Source: Synaphobranchus kaupii
Taxonomy: Eukaryota > Chordata > Actinopteri > Anguilliformes > Synaphobranchidae
Direction of reading: 5' to 3'
Assembly (NCBI GenBank): GCA_029718625.1
Contig: CM056383.1
Location: 66,154,849-66,218,848 of the forward strand
Length of the DNA: 64,000 nucleotides
A program made the translations under genes and the position numbers. Each line of letters begins with the position of its first letter. Position 1 is the first letter of the stretch. Below the pieces are notes generated by a model. The model was not told where the DNA came from and did not search any database. It worked only from the letters and a program-made list of their open reading frames with translations. Below are positions 36,956 to 48,396 of the stretch, one piece after another.

Positions 36956-37856
36956 CACACGGCGTTTTCTTTCCAAAAAAGTGTCACTTGATGCGTGTTT
37001 TGCGAACAGACTGAGGTTGCAGTATTTTAGCTTGCCTATGGCTACAATTCTACTAGAGCAGTGGTTCTCAAACTCGGTCCTGGGGTAGCTAGGCTACTGC
37101 ATGCTGTTTTGTTTTTTTTTGGAAAGAAAACGCAGTGTTTTCCGCTGTTTTTGAGTTCATAAAAACGCTGCTTTTTACGGCGTTCAAAACGGCGAAAAAA
37201 TCCTGTTCTGTGCGCTCATTTCACAATTCCACGTGCGCGCTATTTACGGAACTAAATAAATTCCATAGGCTTCTCTTTAATATCACGTTAGATAACGGAA
37301 ACTGTTGTTGGTTGGTCACTTGTTGGTGCTGTCAGACTCTCATTTGACATACTGCGTGTCCAATCAGAAGGAGGCTACAATCTCCCTTCATGTAGGCCTA
37401 GTAACTACCCTTTCCGTAAAGGGATTTGCAAATGTGTACCGACTTTGGTCGTTGCGTTTGCACCCGTCGGCTGATTGTTTAGTATCAGGTTTTGTCGTTG
37501 TGTTTTCAGATTTGCAGTTGTTTTCGAACTTGTTGTGTTTTTCCGATTTGTCGTTGTGTTTTGCACCCGTTGGCTTCCGTACCCGACATGCCACCAATTT
37601 AGAGTCTGTATGTTTTAATTATATCTGCACTCTGCATACCATTTAAGTGGGTGATTTTATCATAGATGAAGTGTCAGGACATGGACATCTGAGATGCTGC
37701 TCGAATCAATTGGGAATGTGCACACGAGTATAAAAAATATATATATATTTTTTTAGGTTTAAAATTTCTGTTATTTCAACAATTAGGAAATCTATGCAGT
37801 AATCAAAAATGTTACTGGGGGGCATCACTACCTTGGTGGTGGTGGTGCTGCTACAA

Positions 37857-38232
37857 TGACTGTCCAAATCAGCACCCTTCCATACTATTGAGTATGCTTG
37901 TTGAGTAGAGAGGACGAGAAAGTAGTTAAGTCAGCGTATTTCTCTCTAAATGTAGTATACTTAAAACCCCTGGATGATATACTTACTTCCGGGGCTTCGC
38001 TGAGTGTATTCGGGAGCATACATTTTCAAGAAGTACACAGACATTTTGGTTGCATAAATATGGTGCGCAGCTTGACGTTTTCCTTCAATAACAACAAAAA
38101 CAACTTGTGATATGGGTGGGACAAGGTTTTTTTTGGTACATCGCATACTGAACAGTACACATTACATAGTACACAGCTGCCAGTACAAAGGAGACAGGAC
38201 GCAGTAGATAGTGCTCTGATTCGGACACAGCC
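37857..38232. mobile_element. Miniature inverted-repeat element
   Basis: The left side reads CTGTCCAAATCAGCAC. The right end, reverse-complemented, reads GGCTGTGTCCGAATCAGAGCAC, followed on both sides by TACT/GCATACT-type sequence. I recognise the right end as a common fish miniature element. Target duplication is not evident, so the superfamily is left open. Confidence 0.55.
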
Positions 38233-38352
38233 AGTGTTTCATTTGACTTTTAAAAAAAAGATTTACAGTTCAGTGGGGCCAGATTACCCACGTTACATAA
38301 GTAAAGCAATTTCCTTGCAAACATATCCTGTAAATATAGGTATTCATATAAT

Positions 38353-38905
38353 TTGGCTCCTGGAGTCAAAGGGATTCTAACTGTCTAACTGGACTGAAAA
38401 GACCTATAAAGTGCTATAATGTTCACACAGAGGTGAGAGTAAAATAGTGGGGTACTATCACACTATCATGAATCATCTCAATGAATACACATTTAAAACT
38501 CAATATTCCAATACATTTTCAAAGCGATTTTTTACTGATGGCAATAAAATATGTCCTTATTTCAAGTATATTGCCACTATGAATCGCTATAGAAAATAAA
38601 GGATGAAATTGCTTGTCATCAGCTTTTCAGCCATCAGGATATTCAAGGTTAAGTTGCCACCATGAGGACTTTGCCTTTGTCAGGAATTTTTACAGGCATT
38701 TTATTTGTAATTCAGTGCAGGGATAACAGTTCGTGTAATTTTGTGGTAATGGATCCATAATCTTTCATGGCAAAAAAGAAAAGCTTTTTACACAAGCGCA
38801 TTGAAAGCATTTCCCCACTATTAAAATGAAAATAAATTTGCTTTCCCCTGTTGTACAGACGCAAACACCATTGCGCAGCACAGCCTTATTGTGTTTATGG
38901 TAAGT
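38353..38905 (+). repeat. Direct duplication, copy B (~550 bp)
   Basis: This is the partner of 35509-35985, separated by about 2.4 kb. It is longer because of an inserted segment around 38655-38750. No reading frame is preserved in either copy. Confidence 0.85.
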
Positions 38906-39068
38906 ATAGCATGTAAAACATATAAAGGAAGCACACAGTGCAAATACGAATATATTTACAATTAGGGAGCACGAAACAACCACAAACTTGGGCTTTGCCT
39001 TTCAAAATAATTCAATGATGTACAGTGTTTGGTTAGAGAGGAGTGATTGTTTTATTTCCTCATTTCCA

Positions 39069-39310
39069 GCCCAGAGCCAAGACACATCGTAGACTCCCAG
39101 ACCAGTGAAGCTCTAAATTCAGTGCCAACATTAAACATCGCAAGTCCTCTCACTGCATTAGATTCCTGTAAGGCTCCACCGGTTCTCTTCATCAGTCACA
39201 TGCATGAGTTAATTTATGTGTACAGTATGTTTAACAAGCCTGACAGCGGTGATTGGATCGGTCTATGTGAAATCAACTTGACTTTGGCACGACCTTCTTT
39301 TGAAAAATAA
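39069..39310 (+). CDS. Candidate terminal exon or processed fragment
   Basis: A pyrimidine-rich tract ending TTTCCTCATTTCCAG (39055-39069) precedes an 80-codon open frame that ends in a TAA inside an A-rich stretch. The only suggestive feature is SGDWIGLCEI near the end. It resembles the D-W-I-G-L core seen in SKICH and HECW N-terminal domains, but the rest does not match either family well. It could be an unannotated last exon, a retroposed scrap or chance. No function is proposed. Confidence 0.2.
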
Positions 39311-39554
39311 AAAAAATTGGCTAATGCATTTCTCCGATTGATATAACAGGAGTGGTGTTTTACGTGTGCATCTTTCATAACCATATTTCAAAATATATGT
39401 TAAGTTAAATTCGTGTATCTGTTTCTGCTGTGCTTAAGACAAAAATTGTAGTCAATGTACAATGAAGACATGACTGTGGTGTCACATTCATGTGCTGACA
39501 CAAAAATGACTTGCTAGTGTGACTTGCTAGTGACCAAAATAGTGAGTTATTCAT

Positions 39555-39909
39555 CCATCCATCCATTATCTAACCCGCTTATTCCTGATCAGGGTCGCAG
39601 GGGGTGCTGGAGCCTATCCCAGCATGCATTGGGCGAGAGGCACGAATACACCCTGGACAGGCCGCCAATCCATCACAGGGCACACGCACCATTCACTCAC
39701 ACTCTCATACCTATGGGCAATTTAGAGTCTCCAATTAGCCTAACCTGCATGTCTTTAGACTGTGGGAGGAAACCGGAGTACCCGGAGGAAATCCACACGG
39801 ACACGGGGAGAACATGCAAGCTCCGCACAGAGGCCCTCGGCCGGGATTCGAACTCGGTACCTTCTTGCTGTGAGGCGACAGTGCTAACCACTGCACCACC
39901 GTGCCGCCC
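39555..39909 (-). mobile_element. tRNA-derived SINE with (GGAT)n tail, intact
   Basis: Read on the minus strand it starts GGCGGCACGGTGGTGCAGTG (A box), has GTTCGAATCCCGGCC as the B box, a body with GTGTGGATTTCCTCCGG, and ends in GGATGGATGGATG. A perfect 12-bp duplication, TGAGTTATTCAT, flanks it (39543-39554 and 39910-39921). The GATG-type tail suggests mobilisation by an RTE-type LINE; that is inference. Confidence 0.93.
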
Positions 39910-40386
39910 TGAGTTATTCATGTCATAGAAATTAGTTTTGTAAAGTACTGATACCTAAGTAACAAATAACAGATATTTTATCATGAAAGTCCAGATCCAT
40001 TACTGTGCTGTCACTTGAACAAAAGCCAAAATATTCTGATACCTCAGGTAATAAGCTGCTGCTATGATAATCCTCTCCTTATCCTTATCCTGTCATCCTA
40101 ATAAAACAGAATGAAATTTATCAAATACTTTGTTTTTAACAATACATTAATTTACCTGCCTGATATTTGCAGAAACAAATATGTAGACGTGATAGGCATT
40201 TTTGTTGAGGATGTGGACAGGGTGTTCTAAACACTAATTGGCTACGACACCTGTTGCTCTACATATATGCAACTTACAATGCTTGGTGAAGGTATACTTC
40301 TCTGCATATAGATTGAGGGAATACTGGCACTCTAGTTACACGTGAGGCCAGGAGTGATTTTCTTTTTATGAAATGTTGGTCTAGAA

Positions 40387-40562
40387 CATGGATATTCATA
40401 CCTGGACCTCAAATCAAAATCCGGCCCTGGTTTCTCTTTTCCCGTGTAGTTAACTGAACAATTAGTGCTACTGATTGGTCAGACTGTCTTCACTGCCAAG
40501 CAAAGCGAGGGTGGAAAACCAGCAGTTCTCGGACCTCAAGGACTGTGATTTGAATACCAGGG
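40387..40562. mobile_element. hAT-type miniature element
   Basis: The left end CATGGATATTCATACCTGG mirrors the right end GATTTGAATACCAGGG with mismatches, and GGACCTC occurs inverted-repeat fashion near both ends. The flanks GTCTAGAA (40379-40386) and CTCTAGAA (40563-40570) match at 7 of 8 bases. Confidence 0.65.
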
Positions 40563-40570
40563 CTCTAGAA

Positions 40571-43249
40571 GATAAAGATTTTGCCAAAAACAAATCTTTT
40601 AAACTATAATTAATTTATCATTCATTTATCATTTAAACTATAGAACAATGGACATTGTATTAAATAACATTAAAAGGAATACTGAATCATGTTCTACAGC
40701 AACACTTACTAAAATCCTTTTGTAAAAAAAACATGTGCTTCCAACTCTTGTGATAATTTTAGCTAGCTGTCACCCAATACTTGCGTATGGTGTCCATTTT
40801 ACGGCTTCCTCAAGCCTCACTCGATTATGTTGTCAAATGTTGCTCATATCATATATTAGATACGGGAAACATCTGACACCTGAAGATAAGAGGACATTTG
40901 AGTGATACATGACAAAATAAAATATATGTGTGACACCTGACAAGTAAGCTGAGTGAGATGAGAAAGTGTGAATGGCATCTGAAGAGAAAATGGAAGTCAG
41001 ACACTCGGATTCCCAAAGTGGATGACATAAATCTGCCATTTGTGTTGTGCTCAGCATGCATATGTTCATGCTTTCATATCGATCACTATCATTGTAACTA
41101 TTTATAGCTTATATCTATGCATAGCATGTCATATCATATCAGTTTTCCGAATAGGAGAAACACAAAAGTAAACTTTCGTGAACGTGTTGCGCCAAATATT
41201 AAATTAATTCCGAAGAACGACCCACGAATTACCTCAGTCTCTCAAAAAGGTTGCTCCGTCTGTGGAGGTTCAGCTACCATTGGATGCGACTGTCATAATC
41301 ATAGTGTAGACACAAACTACATACATTTCATCGTACAGCAATTCAGCTGAATACGTACAGGAGTGATTCAGGTAAAACAATTTGCTCAAAGGTAACACGT
41401 GGACACCTCAAACTCAAACAGTTCATACACCATGTCAATTGGTAAAATACAGATGTTTACCTTTGTGCAATTACAGAGACCGGGGCTCATTGGCAGGCAG
41501 TGCACATCGCTCACAGGAAATCTACATCGCTCACAGGAAATCTACAGGGTGACATAGCAAGTGATTTGATGGGGGTGGCCTTCCAAATAACGATGAAACC
41601 CACAGCACAGCCCTATTAATTTATGTAACGCCCCAACCACCACCACCCCCCTCCATGCTGTCTCTGGACTGGCGATGTAATTTATTATGTGTCCTCATTC
41701 AATGTTTGCAAAATAAATTAAATCGGCCCCCTTTTCATTATTGAAAGGTTTTTCTAAACAAAGTCACAATGGATTTGCACTAGCAGGCATCTCATGTATA
41801 GGCTTCACTATAGTATACAATAATAGATTTATTTACTTATAGAAGTATTTTGTGTGTGGGAAATATACAATATATTATAGAAATCCCATAAGAATGGCAC
41901 TGGTTCATATTAACATATGAAGAAACATACAGTTTTAAATATAAATTATATGTCAAGCAATTAAGATTGCTGCTCTCAAACCAAGTCCTCCATTAATTAT
42001 CCCATTTAATCTGACTACACCACTTAAGGATAGCCCAGGCGAACAAATGGAAATTAATTACTAAATGCCATACATGTATTAAACTATTAGACAACTTTTA
42101 TTTTTTTGGAAATAATCCCAGTTTAAATATCCAATTTTGTTGATAGGTTAGTCAAATAACACACAGGCAGAATCAGTGAAAACAAGCTCTTGGATGGATC
42201 TAAGGTGTGGTTAGTAACTAGACAAACAAGATGGTGTTTCTGTATATAAACATGTTTGGTTCCATTTTAAGGAAATATGATGTACCATAGTCTTTTCATC
42301 GCTCTTTTAAGTGTGCCTGGGTGGCTATTTACGTATATATCCCATGTCCCAATTGTCTTCAATTACCGCTTTCTTAGTGAGCTACCCAGTGGTATCCGAC
42401 ATAGCTAGCTAGCTAGTTCCATTCAGATCAGTGCATAGGCTGCAGTGTAGTGGATTTAGCCTGTGCGCTAGCCATCAGAGCGCATATATTTCAGTTCTTT
42501 TGAAACAGGTAACACAAGATAACTGAGCAGATCTGTCTCATAAGGAACAACAATGTCCCCGGTAATATCTGAGGAACTGCAATTCCCACAATTCAATATG
42601 CTCCCTGTATGTAAAACACATTTGGTTCCTTCAACTGTTTTGGAACCACTGAATTAGGAATAGAGATTGCTCATACAAACCCCAAGGTGACAAATGTTAT
42701 TTTATTGTTGTTGTTAGTTTAGCTAGAAGAATATCACAGACTGCAGATATAGCACACTTCAGATAATGTCAGTCTACAAGATAAGTACTTTTGTCATTTA
42801 TAACATTGCACAGATATATTGTCAACTAGATTTTTGCCAATTCATGGCACTGTCTTTAGGTTTTATGTTTAAAACAGTACGTCAATATACATCAATGTTA
42901 CATTTAACAATGTTGTCCCCATTCGCAGTTAAAAATAAATAAATAAATTTAAAAAGCCTAGATCGATCTACAAGAAATGTGGTGCTTGCAACACCTTAAA
43001 AGCCTGTGGAGCTAATCAGCCCTACAACCCTATAAAGACTTTTTAAAATGACCTTCAAAAAAAATATCTCTAATCCAGAAGCTTTGAGAAGCAATGCAGG
43101 GAAAGTAATATATGCTGCACACGTATTAGTGAGTAATTCTATTTTCTCTATTATATGACTAAGTGTACTTGTATTAGTAAAGCTTGAATATGGTATAAGT
43201 GAGTGACAGTCATAATATTCAAGCATCGTGCTGTAACCCACATAAACCA
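40571..43249. other. No gene seen; short duplications only
   Basis: Contains a perfect 20-bp tandem duplication (CATCGCTCACAGGAAATCTA at 41505 and 41525) and AT-rich unique sequence. I recognise no coding motif. Confidence 0.4.
41505..41544. repeat. Two-copy 20-bp tandem repeat
   Basis: Two identical 20-bp units. Confidence 0.95.
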
Positions 43250-43378
43250 TTGTTCTCCTCCCTGCTCAACCCACCTCCTCCCCCACCTCCCTCTCAGCTC
43301 ACTGTAGATGACTTTGCGACCTACTTTGACATGAAAGGAGCAGACATCCGCAATTCCTATGCAAGCAATTATTCATGG
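43250..43378 (+). pseudogene. L2-clade LINE ORF2 linker fragment
   Basis: Within a plus-strand open frame (43199-43426) the residues LFSSLLNPPPPPPPSQ and then LTVDDFATYFDMKGADIRN are readily recognised. Fish L2/Maui-type LINEs have the same proline run and 'L(T/S).DDFA..F..K...IR' motif in the linker between the endonuclease and the reverse transcriptase. Neither enzyme domain is present on either side, so this is a scrap of about 40 codons. The CT-rich codons for the proline run also mimic a splice acceptor, but I regard that as coincidence. Confidence 0.7.
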
Positions 43379-44334
43379 TACATACATAATGTAGGTAAAA
43401 ATGTAAAAAACCAAAAAGCCTTATAATTTACTTTACTTTATTGTTTATTTCACAAAATCCACATCAGCTAGTGGCTAAATTACTATACACAGTTTGTCAC
43501 CAACATGTTTTGCACCACTGGAAAAAAAAAGTACAGATATCTAAAAGCAGTGAAATTCTGCAAGGGTTTTTTCTGGGGTGTCCCCAAACTGCACATTTTG
43601 GACAAAATGTTTTAACAAGTTATCTACACCATAAAACAAGTTCTTAAAATTACATGTTGGATATATAACAGTGGGAAATCAATTTTAACATGTTTTTGAG
43701 TGTATACACTTCACTGCATAGACCGCTGTGTAGGCTAAGCTTTTGTCCAAAAACCTTAACCAAAATGGGCAGTATTGCCCATAATAACTTCTCAATGTAT
43801 GAGGGTATAAGTATAATGTCTACGTAAGGGATAATGACAGAGGGCCTGGGAATTACGCAGTTTGAATGCCAGACATGGAGGTAGTAAATTCAAACTGTGT
43901 AATGCCCAACCCAGAGATCATATAAAAATACTGACATCAGATAAAATACTGACGTGATCAGTTTATTACATTTTATTAAATTAATGAAATCAATAATTTG
44001 ATAACTTCCGTAAGGCCTGCATTACCGCTAGGGGGCATTTAGTAGGAAGAGGAAGTAAACCTATCTCTGTTTAGATAATCAACGGGTGTTTCTCAATACC
44101 AAGTCCGCACAAAGACACTGATTTCGGAGATACTTTATCCCGTCCAAATTAACATTACAGATGTCCCGTGATAACAATTACTTTACAGACATCGTCCTGA
44201 AAACTTACCCAGTCCAAATAGGGCTTAAGTCAGTGTTATGTCTTGACATAACTAATGTGCCTTTAAATACTGAAAAAATAATCAGAACAACATTCTGTTG
44301 ACAGCAGTGACAAACAAGTGAGATGACAATAAAA

Positions 44335-44437
44335 GAACATATCTCTATTGTACGGGGATATCACAATCAATGAACATATCTCTGTTGTAGGGGAATATCA
44401 CAATCAAAGAACATATCTCTGTTGTACGGGGATATTC
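44335..44437. repeat. Tandem array, 37-bp unit, 2.8 copies
   Basis: GAACATATCTCT(A/G)TTGTA-type units start at 44335, 44372 and 44409. Confidence 0.95.
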
Positions 44438-45070
44438 TCAGAGACCAACAGAAAAAAAACGAATGGGGTGATGGGAATTCATATGTACTGGTAATCTGAG
44501 TAGTAATCCGCCTTACACCATCCCCACCTTAGGTAGATAAAAATCACCCAATTACAGCAGCACTTACAATTGCTGCATAGACCCCTGGTTATTGCATATG
44601 GGTCATTAAGGAACTGGGCATCGTTTCCAGGCTCACTTATTAGTTTGGACTCTTCCACCCTTTCCAAGGTTCATAAATTGCTCTTTAAACATTTAATCAA
44701 ATAGACTGATAAGTCCAATATGCAATAAGTCACCCTACATAAGATATTCTGCCAGGGAAATATATGTCGTGTTGAAACTTTTGGTTTATCACGTTTCCAT
44801 TTATAAACCTTGCGGGAATTAATAGATTCAGACACCAAAACTCTCTAAGTTGCCCACATCCTCAAGGAATTTGGAAACGTATCCCTTCACTTTCTCACAG
44901 TTAATATTATTCATATATGTCACCTGTGCCAGGTTGATTATGCGATAGCAGCCGGTAATCTGTAAACTTCTTGCAGCGTGTTTGGCACTGCTGTCTGAGT
45001 ACACGCAGCCCGTTCTCCTCGCTCCTCTCCCGATGCGTGCGTTCGGTAGGCCCCTCCAGGCCTCCAGGTT
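44438..45070. other. No gene seen
   Basis: AT-rich to about 44900, then GC rises towards the frame at 45071-45307. Confidence 0.4.
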
Positions 45071-45307
45071 TTAATATGAGCAGAAACGCAGAAGATTGTC
45101 GATGATGCAATCGCGAAGCAATGCCTGCACATCCAGAGCGGCCCGCAGATTGGAAAGAAAGGAAAACACACTTTTAAGGAACGCCACTGCGTCTGCATGA
45201 GGTTCTGCAACGAGTCCCTCTGGTGATGTAACCAAACTGCCGGAATAGGGAAATGAGTCTTGGGAGGAAGGGGTATTATGGGTCGGGAAAAGAAGCCCGT
45301 GGCCCAT
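45071..45307 (-). CDS. Unrecognised 78-codon open frame in GC-rich block
   Basis: The C-terminal half is a regular amphipathic pattern, ADAVAFLKSVFSFLSNL then ALDVQALLRDCIIDNLLRF, that reads like two helices of a real protein. The block is GC-richer than both flanks. An overlapping 126-codon frame (44938-45318, minus) lacks such a pattern. I recognise no family. It may be an exon or transposon-derived. Confidence 0.25.
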   Translation of the reverse strand: MGHGLLFPTHNTPSSQDSFPYSGSLVTSPEGLVAEPHADAVAFLKSVFSFLSNLRAALDVQALLRDCIIDNLLRFCSY

Positions 45308-45831
45308 TTCCTCAACAATGAAATAATATCAGTCTCTGGGGAGGCAGAGGGGAACCTGTTAGTGTTATTTCCTAGTAGACATTAGCCAGAAGACAATGCA
45401 TCTATAACAGTGTGTTATTGACAAGACTTTAATGTGACAATCCCTGGTATATGTAGTCTACAATTACACAATTCAATGTCCTTGCATAGCACATGCTGTG
45501 ACTATGGGCTCTCCTTACTATGCCTCAGATCTGAACAGTACACACTACACAACAGCGCAGAACTATATCTCGGGATGCTATACCTTTCCATGTATACTGT
45601 TTGGTTCCAACAAATTATTATTATTATGATAACACTTTATAATAATGTCATAGATCATGTAATAATAGATCATTAGTAAGGCATTTGTTCATTATTTACT
45701 TACAATTTATAAATCATTAGTCTTACATTCACAAACATCGATAAATGTATTCATTAACATGAGTTAAAAGTGTTTTGAGACCCATGTTGGTGATAGTGCA
45801 TTTTAACTAAAAATTGATTGATTGATTTATA

Positions 45832-45959
<128 letters not shown>

Positions 45960-46160
45960 ACTCCACCTGACCATGCTCCTCTTCTAATAATTAATTTGAA
46001 GTGACAGATGCAAATGACCTGTGTGATAGAGCCCAGAGCAAGTACAGTTAAGGGGCCTAGTACCAGCCTCAGCCTGGGCCCTACCCTTGGGCCAACCCCC
46101 AGCCCCATATAAGATAAATTCATAAATATATAAATATAAAGTTCACATGTTCTCTCTTAT

Positions 46161-46871
46161 ACCCCTTTCACACACAAGACCCGGGAATGGCACAGGATAT
46201 TGAACACGGGTTCGCCCTGCGTTTGACCCATTCACACCGCCCTATGGTCCCAGCTAAGTCCCAAGTCGTCGCCATTCACACTAAGACCCAAATTCATTTC
46301 TACATTTTTTATTTTCTAAAGTACAATGTTTTGTTATATAACGGGAAAATGTATCAAGGCATAGCCTATTACAGACACACTGAGAAACGCTAAAATGTGC
46401 AAAACACAAAATGGAAAAGTAGCTAAAGAAATACAAAGTGCAATACTTTTTGAAAAGTCAAAAAGTGTTCAGTCATAAAGAATTCAGTAGCTACGCTTCT
46501 CCCTTCCCTGAGGAGGCTACACTTTTACACACGTACTGTGTCTCCGCTTACGTATCAAATCCACAGTGAACGCACAGCTTTGTTGGTTTGTGTGAGCACG
46601 TATTTAGTTTCCACGTCTGCAGCTCACCAAAACATAAAACGATGCCAAATTTGTCCGGTTCGTTTGCCATATATTGAATGAAAGGACATCGCGATTTCAT
46701 TGGAAACAACTGTTGATCCACTGAAAATATGTCAGAGGTGTTATCTCGGCGAATCTTGGCAATTCTCAATTGATTCGACCCGTTAAACAATGCTGTCTGT
46801 TGCTTAAAAGAACGGAGGTTTGTTTACTGCCAGCTAGCAGCACTAGTGTTTTGCTTCGGTGTGAAAGGGGT
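46161..46871. mobile_element. Nested element with piggyBac-type coding remnant
   Basis: The left end ACCCCTTTCACACA mirrors the right end GTGTGAAAGGGGT, with AT on both outer sides (46159-46160, 46872-46873). The interior holds a minus-strand piggyBac transposase fragment. True piggyBac elements sit in TTAA, which is not seen here, so either the ends have mutated or the transposase piece was captured by a different element. Confidence 0.65.
46548..46790 (-). pseudogene. piggyBac-type (PGBD4-like) transposase fragment
   Basis: This 80-codon frame includes FSVDQQLFPMKSRCPFIQYM followed by ANEPDKFGI. It is the conserved block of piggyBac transposases around the first catalytic aspartate, normally V/I-D-E-Q-L...GRCPF..YMP.KP.K.GI. 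The E next to the aspartate is Q here. After FGI the homology jumps frame: DVETKYVLT-like residues continue in another frame about 10 codons on, so at least one indel is present. Under a fifth of a normal ~550-residue transposase remains. It is inactive. Confidence 0.8.
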
Positions 46872-47115
46872 ATCAGTTGACCAGCGAGTCTCTGATCTTT
46901 AACTCATGTTAAATAATACATTTATAGATGTTTGAATTAATGTAGGAAAAAATATTTATAAATTGTAAAGAAATAATGAACAAATGCCTTACTAATGATC
47001 TATTACAAGACATTATTATACAGTGTTACCATTATAGTCAGTGCTGAAAGTACATTTTAATTTGTATTGGGATTATTACTGTAATGTGCAACATTATATT
47101 CCATTAATTTCGCAG

Positions 47116-47409
47116 ATGCTCTCATCTGGGACTCTGGCATGGCGACCGGTGGCTCTGAAGAGCTGGACAGCTCCCGCCCTGAGGCGGGCCTCTCTCCGCA
47201 GCATGCTGGCCTGAAGCGCGGAAGCTGTCCCGCGCTGAAGCAGGGAGACGGCTGTAGGACATCGCTCCATTACACGGCTGTCTAACTTTTTCCTAATCGC
47301 CTGCGCCGGGATAAAGGGAGCGAGCGGATTCTCGGAGGGAGACTGAACAAAGCCGTATTGTTCCCCATCTCTCCATTTCTTCCTCTTAAACGTACTCCAA
47401 CCTCCAACG
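47116..47409 (+). other. Candidate splice-flanked GC-rich exon
   Basis: TTAATTTCGCAG ends at 47115 and CAACG|GTGAGTG gives a consensus donor at 47410. The 294-bp interval is strikingly GC-rich against AT-rich flanks. No frame is open throughout. The longest is 48 codons from ATG 47139 to TAA 47285 (MATGGSEELDSSRPEAGLS...), too short for most tracks and without a known motif. It could be a 5' untranslated or first coding exon, or a decayed GC-rich repeat. It lies 86 bp outside the 45628-47030 element. Confidence 0.25.
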
Positions 47410-47671
47410 GTGAGTGTGCCAGAACTTAGGGCCGAGCTGGATGCGACTGGCCCTTGTTCTCTGGTGACAGTCCATCCTGAGCCCTGCGTAGCCCAAGTCC
47501 AGCGTCCCCAGAGCTGAACTTTTTTTCAAATCAACTGAAAGCTAGAAAACTCTGAAAAGAGCCACGGTGGGGTCCTGCTCTTTCTTGAAAAGAATTCCTG
47601 GGGAACATAAAATAAACTGTCCTAACTTTTGTAATTCCTGTCTGCCTCCCTGCCAGGCCATGTCACCATGT

Positions 47672-47712
47672 CCCCCCCCCCCCCCCCTTCCCCCCTTCCC
47701 CCCACCCCCCAG
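47672..47712. repeat. C-rich low-complexity tract
   Basis: C runs interrupted by TT and A. Confidence 0.9.
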
Positions 47713-47898
47713 AGCCCACATGACAGCGACTTATAATAGAAGAGAACATCAGTGCCAAAGAACATTTCCAGGCCAGCGAGTATAAGCGAGCACCTTACCT
47801 ATTTACCTATGACCACTTAGAAGCGTAATACAAGGTGCAAGTAATACACCGCAATAAAAGTAAGCCAACATACTTATACACCATTCATGTGGTACATA

Positions 47899-48367
47899 CA
47901 GATGAAGTCAGAAGTTTACATACACTTAGGTTTGAAGTCATTAAAACTAATTTTTAACCACTCCACAGATTTCATGTTAGCAAACTATAGTGTTGGCAAG
48001 TCAGTTAGGACATCTACTTTGTGCATGACACAAGTCATTTTTCCAACAATTGTTTACAGACAGATTATTTCACTTTTAATTCACTATATCACAATTCCAG
48101 TGGGTCAGAAATTTACATACACTAAGTTGACTGTGCCTTTAGATTTTTAATATTTGTTCGCATATCCTTTGCATGCCATGACTTCCTGATGTCTGTGACC
48201 CAACAACATCAAAAGACTCTTGATATCTTATTTTCTGGTACTCTTACAAGCGATACTATAACATCTCTGCATTTGATTGGATCTCTATGGGAATTGGGGG
48301 GTGGGACTAGATTTAGCTGTAAATTACACTGGAACAGTATGGAAACACATGGTTGGCTAAATGGCTA
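47899..48367 (+). mobile_element. Tc1-derived composite element, copy 2
   Basis: It starts after TA (47897-47898) with GATGAAGTCAGAAGTTTACA and TACACTTAGG, the outer direct repeat of Sleeping Beauty-type inverted repeats. The inner direct repeat CCAGTGGGTCAGAAATTTAC lies about 195 bp on, the expected spacing. Then comes the same ~240-bp non-Sleeping-Beauty sequence as copy 1 (24511-24940), ending in both copies at AAATGGCT. There is no transposase and no right inverted repeat. Confidence 0.8.
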
Positions 48368-48396
48368 GTCGCACCCCCCAATTCCCATAGAGATCC
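48279..48396. repeat. Perfect 25-bp inverted repeat (hairpin)
   Basis: GGATCTCTATGGGAATTGGG plus GGGTG (48279-48303) is the exact reverse complement of 48372-48396. Pairing extends with GACTAG/CTAGTC after one mismatch. The left arm lies inside the Tc1-derived element and the right arm lies just beyond the point where copy 1 diverges. Confidence 0.92.

Noticed and set aside
37055..37100. CAGTGGTTCTCAAACTCGGTCC as a hAT element start
   Set aside because: It looks like a left terminus, but no matching right end or 8-bp duplication could be found downstream.
43250..43300. CT-rich tract ending in CAG as a splice acceptor for a host exon
   Set aside because: The proline codons and the following DDFA motif are a known feature of L2-type LINE ORF2, which explains the sequence better.
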